From assembly GCA_041676265.1 (NCBI GenBank), contig JBAYSE010000078.1, positions 1 to 7,623 of the forward strand: 7,623 nt of DNA. The letters run 5' to 3'. Shown here one piece after another: positions 1-6,259 of the stretch (positions within the stretch are counted from its first letter, which is position 1; the number at the start of each line of letters is the position of its first letter). The position numbers and the translations under genes were made by a program. Under the pieces are notes generated by a model. The model was not told the origin of the DNA and did no database searches. It saw nothing but the letters and a program-made list of their open reading frames with translations. The stretch is from DUOJ01 sp041676265 (GTDB lineage Bacteria > Spirochaetota > Spirochaetia > Sphaerochaetales > Sphaerochaetaceae).

Positions 1-915
1 ATCTTTGGGATGCGCCTCTTTTTTGGCCTTTCTTGGGAGTTCTGTCTCATGCTGGGGGCAATCGGATCCGCGACTGCCCCGGCCAGTACCATGATGACCA
101 TCAGGCAGTACCATGCCAAAGGTCCTTTTGTCGACACGATCTTGCAAGTTACGGCCCTGGATGACGCTGTCGCCTTAATCGCTTTCAGCGTTTCTGCCGC
201 CATTTTACAGGCATTGCACACCGGAGCCGTTAACGTCTTAACCCTTTTTGTCCCTATCTTTAAGAATATCCTAACCCTAATTGTGGGCTTCGTAATTGCC
301 TTTATCCTGAAATATTTAATAGCCAAGCGCCACTCTGATGATCACCGTCTAGTGGTTTTAATGATTGCTATATTCGGTCTCTCCGGTTTTTGCTCAATCC
401 TTTCGGTCTCCCCCCTCCTCTCCTGTATGGTACTGGGGGCAACCTACGTTAACATCAGTGATGATGAACAGCTCTTTAGACTACTCAACTTCTTTGCCCC
501 CCCCATCCTCCTCACTTTCTTTGTTGTCTCGGGGATGAAATTGGACTTACAGATGCTCCAAGTGGCGGGGATTATGGGGATTGTCTATTTTTTCATCAGG
601 ATAGCCGGCAAGTACCTAGGAGCTTTTACCGGTGCTGCCGTCCTCAAGATGGACAAGTCCATTAGAAACTACCTGGGCTTGGCCCTCTGTCCCCAAGCAG
701 GGGTCTCCATTGGCTTGGCGGCCTTAGGTAACCGCCTCCTTCCGCCCGACTTGGCCAACCTACTGACAACAATTATCCTCTCGTCGGCAGTCCTTTATGA
801 ATTGGTGGGTCCGGCCAGCGCTAAAGCAGCTTTAGTCCTCTCGGGGGCAATTACAAAAGAGAACCTCTTACTTTACCGCAAACCACCCCAAAAGGACAAA
901 ATAACCCCCAAATAG
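1..915 (+). CDS. Cation:proton antiporter (Na+/H+ exchanger family), 5'-truncated by the window edge
   Basis: Integral membrane antiporter that probably exchanges Na+ or K+ for H+ across the inner membrane. The frame is open to base 1 (three codons before the ATG at 10), so that ATG is probably internal; related proteins are near 400 residues, so roughly 90-100 N-terminal residues are likely missing. Numbering from the ATG at 10, a GAIGSATAPA segment (16-25) and TALDDAVALIAF (48-59) form the discontinuous-helix region, and D51/D52 are the likely ion/proton-binding acids. Further hydrophobic helices lie near 74-104, 114-146, 160-176, 184-199 and 222-240. GLALCPQAGVSIGLA (222-236) and VLYELVGP (261-268) are typical of KefB/CPA-type exchangers. 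The protein ends shortly after, with a lysine-rich tail and no TrkA-N domain. The family is clear; the ion is not. A run of eight C at 497-504 lies within the frame. Confidence 0.88.
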   Translation: MFGMRLFFGLSWEFCLMLGAIGSATAPASTMMTIRQYHAKGPFVDTILQVTALDDAVALIAFSVSAAILQALHTGAVNVLTLFVPIFKNILTLIVGFVIAFILKYLIAKRHSDDHRLVVLMIAIFGLSGFCSILSVSPLLSCMVLGATYVNISDDEQLFRLLNFFAPPILLTFFVVSGMKLDLQMLQVAGIMGIVYFFIRIAGKYLGAFTGAAVLKMDKSIRNYLGLALCPQAGVSIGLAALGNRLLPPDLANLLTTIILSSAVLYELVGPASAKAALVLSGAITKENLLLYRKPPQKDKITPK

Positions 916-936
916 GGAAAATCTCTTAAAATAGAG

Positions 937-963
937 GTCAACAAGTTGAAAATAGTTTTTGAC
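937..963. repeat. Nested inverted repeats upstream of pckG (possible operator or weak hairpin)
   Basis: TCAAC-aa-GTTGA (938-949) is a perfect 5-2-5 inverted repeat. A wider pair, GTCAA (937-941) and TTGAC (959-963), encloses it and overlaps the candidate -35 elements. A third weak hairpin, ATCTCT/AGAGGT around 921-938, lies just after the antiporter stop. None is followed directly by a U-tract, so a strong intrinsic terminator is not supported. The position fits a repressor or activator site, but AT-rich spacers often contain such repeats by chance. Confidence 0.25.
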
Positions 964-990
964 AGGTTTAGTCTATTGTTAAGCACATAT
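946..990 (+). promoter_or_regulatory. Possible promoter region for pckG
   Basis: AT-rich sequence in the 89-base gap before pckG. One reading is TTGAAA at 946-951, a 17-base spacer and the weak -10 TAGTCT at 969-974. A perfect -35 consensus TTGACA lies at 959-964, but no good -10 sits 16-18 bases after it; ACATAT at 985-990 is 20 bases away. Either reading gives a short leader. The placement suggests pckG has its own promoter, but the -10 elements are poor and read-through from the antiporter gene remains possible. Confidence 0.3.
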
Positions 991-995
991 GCATT

Positions 996-1000
996 GGAGG
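996..1000 (+). promoter_or_regulatory. Strong ribosome binding site of pckG
   Basis: GGAGG lies four bases before the ATG at 1005 (TTGGAGGAAATATG). It fixes the start there rather than at the in-frame ATG for residue 12, which has no comparable site. Confidence 0.8.
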
Positions 1001-1004
1001 AAAT

Positions 1005-2900
1005 ATGAGTAAATACAAGAAATTGTTAAAAGAGAAGATGAGCAAGGAGAGCTACCGCAAGCTGAAAGCTTTAAAGAATCCCAAGGTAGCCGACTTCATC
1101 GGTTTTTTCGCTGAGCATTGTGAGCCTAAATCTATTTACGTGTGTAGCGACAGTGAAGAAGACATTCAATACGTTAGGGACCAGGCTCTAGCCAAAGGAG
1201 AAGAAGAGACCCTCTCTCACCCCAAGCAGACAATCCACTGGGATGGCTACGGCGACCAGGCCCGCGACAAAGCCAACACCAAGTACATTGTTTACAAAGA
1301 AAATCTAGAGAAAATGGCCGGACTCAACTTAGTAGAGTACGAAGAGGGCTATAACGAAATCATGGGAATTGCCAAAGGGATCATGAGGGGCAAAGATGTC
1401 GTGGTGCAATTCTTCTCCGAAGGTCCTACCGGAAGCGTCTTTACCATCCCCTGTGTCCAGTTCACCGACAGTTGGTATGTTGCCCACTCCGAGTTTATCC
1501 TTTACCGTACCGCTTACAACCATTTTCTGAATATGCAAAAAGAGGAGAAGGATGACTTCTTCAGGTTCATCCACTCAGCCGGTGAGCTTGATGAGCGTGG
1601 CGCTTCACTCAATTTAGATCAGCGTCGCATCTACATGGACACCCAAAATAATATTGTCTACTCGATGAACAACCAGTATGCCGGTAACTCAATAGGCCTT
1701 AAAAAGCACGCTATGCGACTGGCAATTAACAAAGCAGGACAAGAGGGGTGGCTCTGTGAGCACATGTTTATCATGGCCGCTATCGATGAGGAGAAAGCCC
1801 GTCGGACCTATTTCTGTGGAGCCTACCCCTCGGCGTGTGGAAAAACTTCAACGGCTATGATTCCCGGCGAGCAAATAGTCGGCGACGACATTGCCTACTT
1901 CCGCAATCTTAACGGAGAGTTTAGAGCGGTCAACGTTGAGGCGGGGATGTTCGGTATCATAAAGGATGTCAACGCCAAAGATGACCCCTTAATCTTTGAA
2001 AACTTAATGCGTAACCAAGAAATTATCTTCTCAAACGTCTTAAGAGGCCCCGATAACCACCCCTACTGGCTAGGTATGGGGGTTACTCCTCCCAAAGAGG
2101 GACGCAACCACTTTGGTGAGTGGAAAAAAGGGGTCAAGGATGCCAAAGGTAATGTGGTCGATGTGGCCCACGGAAATGCCCGCTATACTATGCGCCTCGA
2201 TTATCTGGAGAACATCGATAAAGAGGGCTTTGAAGCCAAAGACGGAGTCAAAGTCCAGGGGATCCTCTACGGAGGACGTGACAGTGACACAACCGTACCG
2301 GTGGAAGAGTCCTTAAGCTGGAAAGATGGAATCCTCTTGAAAGCGGCTACCCTAGAATCGGAAACCACAAGCGCCACGCTCGGTGCCGAAGGGGTACGTG
2401 TCCCGAGCCCCATGGCTAACCTCGACTTCCTCTCCTACCCTTTAGGAACCTACACCGAAAACAACATCAAGTTTGGTGAGGCGGTCGGTGAGTCACCTAA
2501 AATCTTCAGTAACAACTATTTTATGCGCGGCGAAGATGGCAACTTTATAACTAGCAAACTTGCCAAGAAAGTCTGGCTCCACTGGGCTGAAGGACGCATC
2601 CATAACGAGTTTGAGTTCCACTTAACGCCCACCGGCAGGATTCCGCTTTATGAGGATTTGAAGGCACTCTTCAAGAAATACCTTGACGAAGAGTTCTCTG
2701 AAGAGGACTACAACTACCTCTTCACCTTCCGCTGTTCCAAGTGGATTGAAAAATTAGAGCGGACCAAAGCTTTCTACAAAAAGACCGATGCCAACACCTC
2801 ACAAGCGATCTTAGACTACTGGGATGATGCCATTAAGAAGATTAAAAAAGCTAAGAAAGATTTTGGAGATTTGATTCTCCCGGGCGCTTACAAAGAGTAA
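1005..2900 (+). CDS. pckG: Phosphoenolpyruvate carboxykinase, GTP-type (divergent subfamily)
   Basis: Cytosolic enzyme that interconverts oxaloacetate + NTP with PEP + NDP + CO2 (EC 4.1.1.32 if GTP), at the gluconeogenic or anaplerotic node. The 631 residues match the GTP family (about 600-625), not the shorter ATP family. Visible landmarks: YAGNS and LKKHAMRLA (225-240) and EHMFIM (252-257), containing the expected metal-ligand Lys and His; the P-loop GAYPSACGKTSTAM (272-285) with the family's reactive Cys278 and Lys280; VGDDIAYF (292-299) with the metal-binding Asp; NVEAGMFG (310-317); NARYTMR (391-397) with the probable phosphate-binding Arg393; and YGGRDSDTTVPVEESLSW (422-439). The C-terminal nucleotide-base region departs from the classic form: after NYFMRGEDGNF (504-514) the usual WPGFGEN loop is replaced by TSKLAKK (516-522). 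Nucleotide preference is therefore less certain than the family. The gene ends in a shared terminator facing the phosphate transporter. Confidence 0.93.
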   Translation: MSKYKKLLKEKMSKESYRKLKALKNPKVADFIGFFAEHCEPKSIYVCSDSEEDIQYVRDQALAKGEEETLSHPKQTIHWDGYGDQARDKANTKYIVYKENLEKMAGLNLVEYEEGYNEIMGIAKGIMRGKDVVVQFFSEGPTGSVFTIPCVQFTDSWYVAHSEFILYRTAYNHFLNMQKEEKDDFFRFIHSAGELDERGASLNLDQRRIYMDTQNNIVYSMNNQYAGNSIGLKKHAMRLAINKAGQEGWLCEHMFIMAAIDEEKARRTYFCGAYPSACGKTSTAMIPGEQIVGDDIAYFRNLNGEFRAVNVEAGMFGIIKDVNAKDDPLIFENLMRNQEIIFSNVLRGPDNHPYWLGMGVTPPKEGRNHFGEWKKGVKDAKGNVVDVAHGNARYTMRLDYLENIDKEGFEAKDGVKVQGILYGGRDSDTTVPVEESLSWKDGILLKAATLESETTSATLGAEGVRVPSPMANLDFLSYPLGTYTENNIKFGEAVGESPKIFSNNYFMRGEDGNFITSKLAKKVWLHWAEGRIHNEFEFHLTPTGRIPLYEDLKALFKKYLDEEFSEEDYNYLFTFRCSKWIEKLERTKAFYKKTDANTSQAILDYWDDAIKKIKKAKKDFGDLILPGAYKE

Positions 2901-2905
2901 GTCAA

Positions 2906-2931
2906 AAGGTGCACCTTACGGGGTGCACCTT
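2906..2931. terminator. Bidirectional intrinsic terminator between pckG and the phosphate transporter gene
   Basis: A perfect 10-bp stem (AAGGTGCACC at 2906-2915 pairing with GGTGCACCTT at 2922-2931) closes a 6-base loop. It fills most of the 33-base gap between the two convergent stop codons. Read on the - strand the stem ends in four U (TTTTGAC), a short but usable U-tract; on the + strand it is followed by CCTTATATT, which is weaker. It probably ends transcription of the transporter gene, and of pckG less efficiently. Confidence 0.82.
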
Positions 2932-2933
2932 CC

Positions 2934-4601
2934 TTATATTCGCGCCAAACTCTCCACAATATTTAGACAGTGGTCTCCGATTTGCTCAACGTGACGCACC
3001 ACGTCGAGGTAGAGGAGTTCAATTTTAACATCAGAGCCCTCTTGCAGACGGGCAGAGGCTGACTGTTTTAAACTGTTACGCATCTTATTAATATTGTTCT
3101 CTAAATTCACCGCTACCGCCATATTCTCACTGGAGATATGTTCATTCAAGTGACTCCTGATAAACCTTATAAATTGGTTCACTAAATCGACATAGGGGAG
3201 AAGCGCTTCTATGGCGCCCTCGTCTATAACATACTGCTTGCGGTAGCGCCGCTCGGCGAGGAGCATCAAGTTGTAGCAGCTATCGCCAATACTCTCTAAT
3301 TCATTGGTAATACGCATCATCCCATAGACACTCCGTGCCGATACTTGGTTCATCGTATCCATGGAGCACTGGGAGAGGAACTTGGTAATCTCCTCCTGCA
3401 TCTGGTCGGTGAGGTCCTCCATCTTCTTCTGGGTTTCAACTTCATCACCCAGTTTTTTACCCGGGTGGGTAAAGATATCCCAAAAGCGGGTGAACATATC
3501 AGCGATAACATCGGCCATTTTAGAGAGCTCCCGCTTGACCGTCAGGAGGTAAAACTCGGGGGTGTCTTGCAAAGTGGCCCGAATATATTTGAGGCGGTAC
3601 TCGCTGGGGATACCTTTCTCATCAGGGACCAACTTTGTCACCAAATAGGCAATCTGTTTAATGAAAAAGCTGAAAATCAAGGTGTTAAAGATGTTAAACA
3701 GGGTGTGAAACATCGCTAAATTGGTGGGCAATACATGGGGGCTCACGGTCGTTGAAAAAGCGTTCCCCGGTGTTATGTAGTTGACCATCTTAAGGAATGG
3801 CATAAACACCGGCGTCATCCAAAGAATACCTAAAATATTGAACAAAATGTGGGCACGGCTGGCACGACGGGCGTTAACACTGGTCCCTAAGGAGACAATG
3901 TATGACGAAATAGTGGTCCCCACGTTCTCACCTAAAACAATTGCCGCGGCTGTAGGATAATCGATCCACCCCGAATAGGCCATCATCAGGGTTATCGCCA
4001 TAGCAGCCGAGGAGGACTGTACTATTACTGTCAGAACTATCCCGATACTAATAAACAGAAGATAAGAGGAGAAACCCCTCCCCGCTAACCTACCAATCGC
4101 TTCTAACACATGGGGATAATTTCCTATATCCGGCACAGAATTCTTTAAAAACTCGAGGCCTAAAAAGAGGAGGCCAAACCCAATTAAGACCTCCCCCACA
4201 TCGCGGTAAGCAAACTTTTTAACCATCAATATGGCAAAGCCAAACCCAATAGCCGGCAAAGCCACCACACTAATACTGAACTTGAATCCTAATAAAGCTA
4301 CCAGCCAGCCGGTAACCGTCGTACCAACATTGGCCCCCATAATCACACCTATGGCTTGGGTTAGCTGGAGGATGCCGGCATTGACAAAACTTACCACCAT
4401 AACGGTAGTAGCTGAAGAGGACTGGACTATCGCTGTCACAAATAGACCGGTAAGGATGGCGGCAACCCTGTTGCCCGTCATGAAGTTCAATACTGAGTGG
4501 AGACGCTCTCCGGCAACCTTTTGGATGCCATCGCTCATCGTTCTCATTCCGAAGAGGAAGAGTCCGAGGCTTCCCACCATCTGCAAAACCTGTAAAACCA
4601 T
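2934..4601 (-). CDS. Na+/phosphate cotransporter with C-terminal PhoU-like domain
   Basis: Inner-membrane protein of the Na/Pi-cotransporter (NptA/YjbB, SLC34-like) family, expected to move inorganic phosphate with Na+. Its 555 residues are full length for the bacterial fusion type. The membrane part (about 1-325) carries the family's internal duplication: QSSSA at 60-64 and again at 195-199, paired with GANVGTT (89-95) and GENVGTT (224-230). The soluble tail (about 350-553) is a helical PhoU-like domain with two matching helices, NELESIGDSCYNL (433-445) and HVEQIGDHCLNI (537-548), whose E...D pattern is the PhoU metal-binding motif. PhoU domains usually restrain phosphate uptake, so the tail may be regulatory. 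Start: AAGGAG at 4607-4612 lies five bases before the ATG. It follows fabV by 44 bases on the same strand. Direction of transport (some homologues export phosphate) cannot be read from sequence. Confidence 0.9.
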   Translation of the reverse strand: MVLQVLQMVGSLGLFLFGMRTMSDGIQKVAGERLHSVLNFMTGNRVAAILTGLFVTAIVQSSSATTVMVVSFVNAGILQLTQAIGVIMGANVGTTVTGWLVALLGFKFSISVVALPAIGFGFAILMVKKFAYRDVGEVLIGFGLLFLGLEFLKNSVPDIGNYPHVLEAIGRLAGRGFSSYLLFISIGIVLTVIVQSSSAAMAITLMMAYSGWIDYPTAAAIVLGENVGTTISSYIVSLGTSVNARRASRAHILFNILGILWMTPVFMPFLKMVNYITPGNAFSTTVSPHVLPTNLAMFHTLFNIFNTLIFSFFIKQIAYLVTKLVPDEKGIPSEYRLKYIRATLQDTPEFYLLTVKRELSKMADVIADMFTRFWDIFTHPGKKLGDEVETQKKMEDLTDQMQEEITKFLSQCSMDTMNQVSARSVYGMMRITNELESIGDSCYNLMLLAERRYRKQYVIDEGAIEALLPYVDLVNQFIRFIRSHLNEHISSENMAVAVNLENNINKMRNSLKQSASARLQEGSDVKIELLYLDVVRHVEQIGDHCLNIVESLARI

Positions 4602-4606
4602 TCAGT

Positions 4607-4612
4607 CTCCTT
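4607..4612 (-). promoter_or_regulatory. Ribosome binding site of the phosphate transporter gene
   Basis: AAGGAG, read on the - strand, lies five bases before the ATG at 4601 and supports that start. The rest of the 44-base gap to fabV shows no convincing -35/-10 pair and no terminator hairpin. It does hold the 8-bp palindrome TCACGTGA at 4618-4625, of unknown meaning. Confidence 0.7.
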
Positions 4613-4645
4613 AAAAATCACGTGAATGGTATCAAAGAGTTGCAG

Positions 4646-5818
4646 TTATGAAAAGGGGTCAACCTCTGCTTCGTAATCGATTGAGTCAAACCCAAAGCCG
4701 TGTATCTGGGCAAACTCGGTATTAAACCCCTCTAAATCGCCTCCAACTAAGGGTTCCCCTATTTTTTGTAACCGCCACAACCGCTCTACTTCCTTCTGGA
4801 TGTCTGCGCGCATCTCCTTCTCATCAAGGCGGATACGCCCCTGTTCATCAACTTCAACTTCTCCCCCTGAGTAGAGCTTTTCAGTAAAGAGGCGGTAAAT
4901 CTGTTGCGTAGTCTCCTCATGCACCCCCTTTGCCTTCATCACCTTATAAAGCAGGGCAATGTAGAGGGGCACGACGGGGATGACGGCACTGGCGCGGGTC
5001 ACTAAAGCTTTGTTAATCGAGACGTAAGCCTCACCCGAGATAGGTTTTAACTTCTCTTTTAGTCTTAAAGCACTGGCTTCTAAGTCCTCTTTAGCCCGCC
5101 CGATGGTCCCCTCGCGGTAAATAGGATAGGTCAAGCGAGGTCCTAGGTAGGAGTAAGCAACACTCTTAAACTTGGGGGCCAATAGATCTTGGGCTGCCAA
5201 ATAGTCCACCCACAGTTGCCAATCTTCCCCGCCCATCACCTTAACAGTCGCCTCTATCTCCTCGTCACGCGCCCTCTCGAGGGTCACCTCTTCAATTATC
5301 CCCTTAGTGGGGTCAACAGAGAGGGAAGTGTAGTCACTGCCAATCGGTTTCAAAACCGACCGATAACTCTCCCCTTGCCAAATTCTCAGTGGTGAAGCTA
5401 AAGAGTAGACCAAGAGATCTATTTGACCCAACTCAGCTCTTATTAGGGTGGCAATGGCGGCCTTAGTTTCGTCACTAAAGGCATCGGCGTTTAAACTCTG
5501 TGCCCAGAGTCCCCGTTTCCGGGCTTCCCGTTCAAAAGCCACAGTGTTATACCACCCCGCTGAGGCGCTCCTTTTCTCACTTGCCTCGCGCTCAAAGGAG
5601 ACGTTCAGCGTTGCCGAACCGCCCAGAAAGGCACTCACCAGACGGCTTGCCAAACCGTATCCCGTGGAGCCCCCCAGGGCCAAGACCCGCTTAGGAAAAG
5701 CACTATAGTCCCCTTTCTGTTCCTGTAGCCAGTTGAGTTGGGCCTTCACATAGAGCTCGCACCCTTTGGGATGGGCGTTTAAAGAGACATTGTGCAGTAT
5801 GCGCTGTTTAATGATCAT
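4646..5818 (-). CDS. fabV: Trans-2-enoyl-ACP/CoA reductase, FabV/TER family (NADH-dependent)
   Basis: Reduces the trans-2 double bond of enoyl-ACP (or enoyl-CoA) with NADH, the last step of each fatty-acid elongation cycle. The 390 residues match the FabV/TER length (about 390-400), longer than FabI. The N-terminus (MIIK...NAHPKGC, 1-20) is the family signature. A glycine-rich dinucleotide site, LGGSTGYGLASR (48-59), is followed by VSFE (73-76), whose acidic residue at a strand end suits NADH over NADPH. YSLASP (138-143) and VKVMGGEDW (192-200) are conserved. The catalytic pair is in the Y-x8-K form: Tyr234 and Lys243 within YREGTIGRAK. LVTRASAVIPVVPLY (272-286) and the terminal YEAEVDPFS complete the fold. 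It overlaps the end of fabZ by 11 bases. Operon context favours a biosynthetic enoyl-ACP role; the resemblance to T. denticola TER leaves a crotonyl-CoA role open. Confidence 0.94.
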   Translation of the reverse strand: MIIKQRILHNVSLNAHPKGCELYVKAQLNWLQEQKGDYSAFPKRVLALGGSTGYGLASRLVSAFLGGSATLNVSFEREASEKRSASAGWYNTVAFEREARKRGLWAQSLNADAFSDETKAAIATLIRAELGQIDLLVYSLASPLRIWQGESYRSVLKPIGSDYTSLSVDPTKGIIEEVTLERARDEEIEATVKVMGGEDWQLWVDYLAAQDLLAPKFKSVAYSYLGPRLTYPIYREGTIGRAKEDLEASALRLKEKLKPISGEAYVSINKALVTRASAVIPVVPLYIALLYKVMKAKGVHEETTQQIYRLFTEKLYSGGEVEVDEQGRIRLDEKEMRADIQKEVERLWRLQKIGEPLVGGDLEGFNTEFAQIHGFGFDSIDYEAEVDPFS

Positions 5819-6248
5819 GGGCGCCCTCCGTAACTAAGCAAAACCAAGAGGCCTCTGCGGCGACTTCTTCTCCGACGAGGACCTTGCCACTCTGGCGCAA
5901 CATCGTTTTGGAAACCTTTAAATTCTTCACTACTATTTTTACTGTCGTCCCCGGGAGAACCGGTTGGCGAAATTTCGCCTTCTCAATTGAAGCCAGTACA
6001 AAAATCGAGCCCTCTTCAACTATCCCCATCTGGTTAACCCCCGCCCCGCCACACTGGGCCATCACCTCAATTAATAAGACTCCGGGGACTATCGGGTAGT
6101 TAGGGAAATGGCCCTTAAAGAAAAAATCCTCTGCCTTAAAGTGGTAGTACCCCACGGTAACCTTCTCATCAACCTCTGCCAATTTATCGACAAATAGGAA
6201 AGGCTCCCTATGGGGGATTAAGCTTTTGACCTCTCTGATTTTTCCCAT
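5808..6248 (-). CDS. fabZ: 3-hydroxyacyl-[acyl-carrier-protein] dehydratase FabZ
   Basis: Hot-dog-fold dehydratase that removes water from 3-hydroxyacyl-ACP to give trans-2-enoyl-ACP in the cytosol, feeding the reductase encoded next. Its 146 residues are normal for FabZ (about 140-150). IPHREPFLFVD (11-21) is the usual N-terminal motif. The catalytic histidine is His47 in GHFPNYPIVPG (46-56), and the partner acid is Glu61 in LLIEVMAQ. Glu at this place, rather than Asp, marks FabZ and not the dehydratase-isomerase FabA. FRQPVLPG (93-100) is the conserved strand before the last part of the fold. Start at 6248: AGGAGA at 6256-6261 lies seven bases upstream and overlaps the fabF stop codon, indicating coupled translation. 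The C-terminus (AHDH) overlaps the fabV start. Confidence 0.96.
   Translation of the reverse strand: MGKIREVKSLIPHREPFLFVDKLAEVDEKVTVGYYHFKAEDFFFKGHFPNYPIVPGVLLIEVMAQCGGAGVNQMGIVEEGSIFVLASIEKAKFRQPVLPGTTVKIVVKNLKVSKTMLRQSGKVLVGEEVAAEASWFCLVTEGAHDH
5824..5829 (-). promoter_or_regulatory. Ribosome binding site of fabV, inside the fabZ coding sequence
   Basis: GGAGGG, read on the - strand, lies five bases before the fabV ATG at 5818 and within the last codons of fabZ. Because the two frames overlap (fabZ stop at 5808-5810), ribosomes finishing fabZ pass directly over this site, which points to translational coupling. Confidence 0.75.
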
Positions 6249-6259
6249 TTCAAACTCTC

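Noticed and set aside
916..945. Possible intrinsic terminator for the antiporter gene (ATCTCT/AGAGGT hairpin)
   Set aside because: The stem is only 6 bp with a G-U pair and has no following U-tract, so it was not called as a terminator.
1329..1574. 81-codon open frame on the - strand inside pckG
   Set aside because: It is antisense to a well-conserved enzyme gene with no start signal; the translation matches nothing I recognise.
2113..2316. 67-codon + strand frame within pckG
   Set aside because: It is in an alternate frame inside a conserved part of pckG and has no independent support.
3345..3719. 124-codon open frame on the + strand
   Set aside because: It lies entirely antisense to the PhoU-like part of the phosphate transporter gene, has no ribosome binding site and no recognisable motif.
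4231..4614. 127-codon open frame on the + strand
   Set aside because: It is antisense to the first membrane half of the phosphate transporter; the low-complexity, Pro/Thr-rich translation is typical of a shadow frame.
5448..5708. Two overlapping + strand frames opposite the fabV N-terminus
   Set aside because: Arg/Pro/Ser-rich translations arise as the complement of the FabV dinucleotide-binding region; no motif or ribosome binding site.
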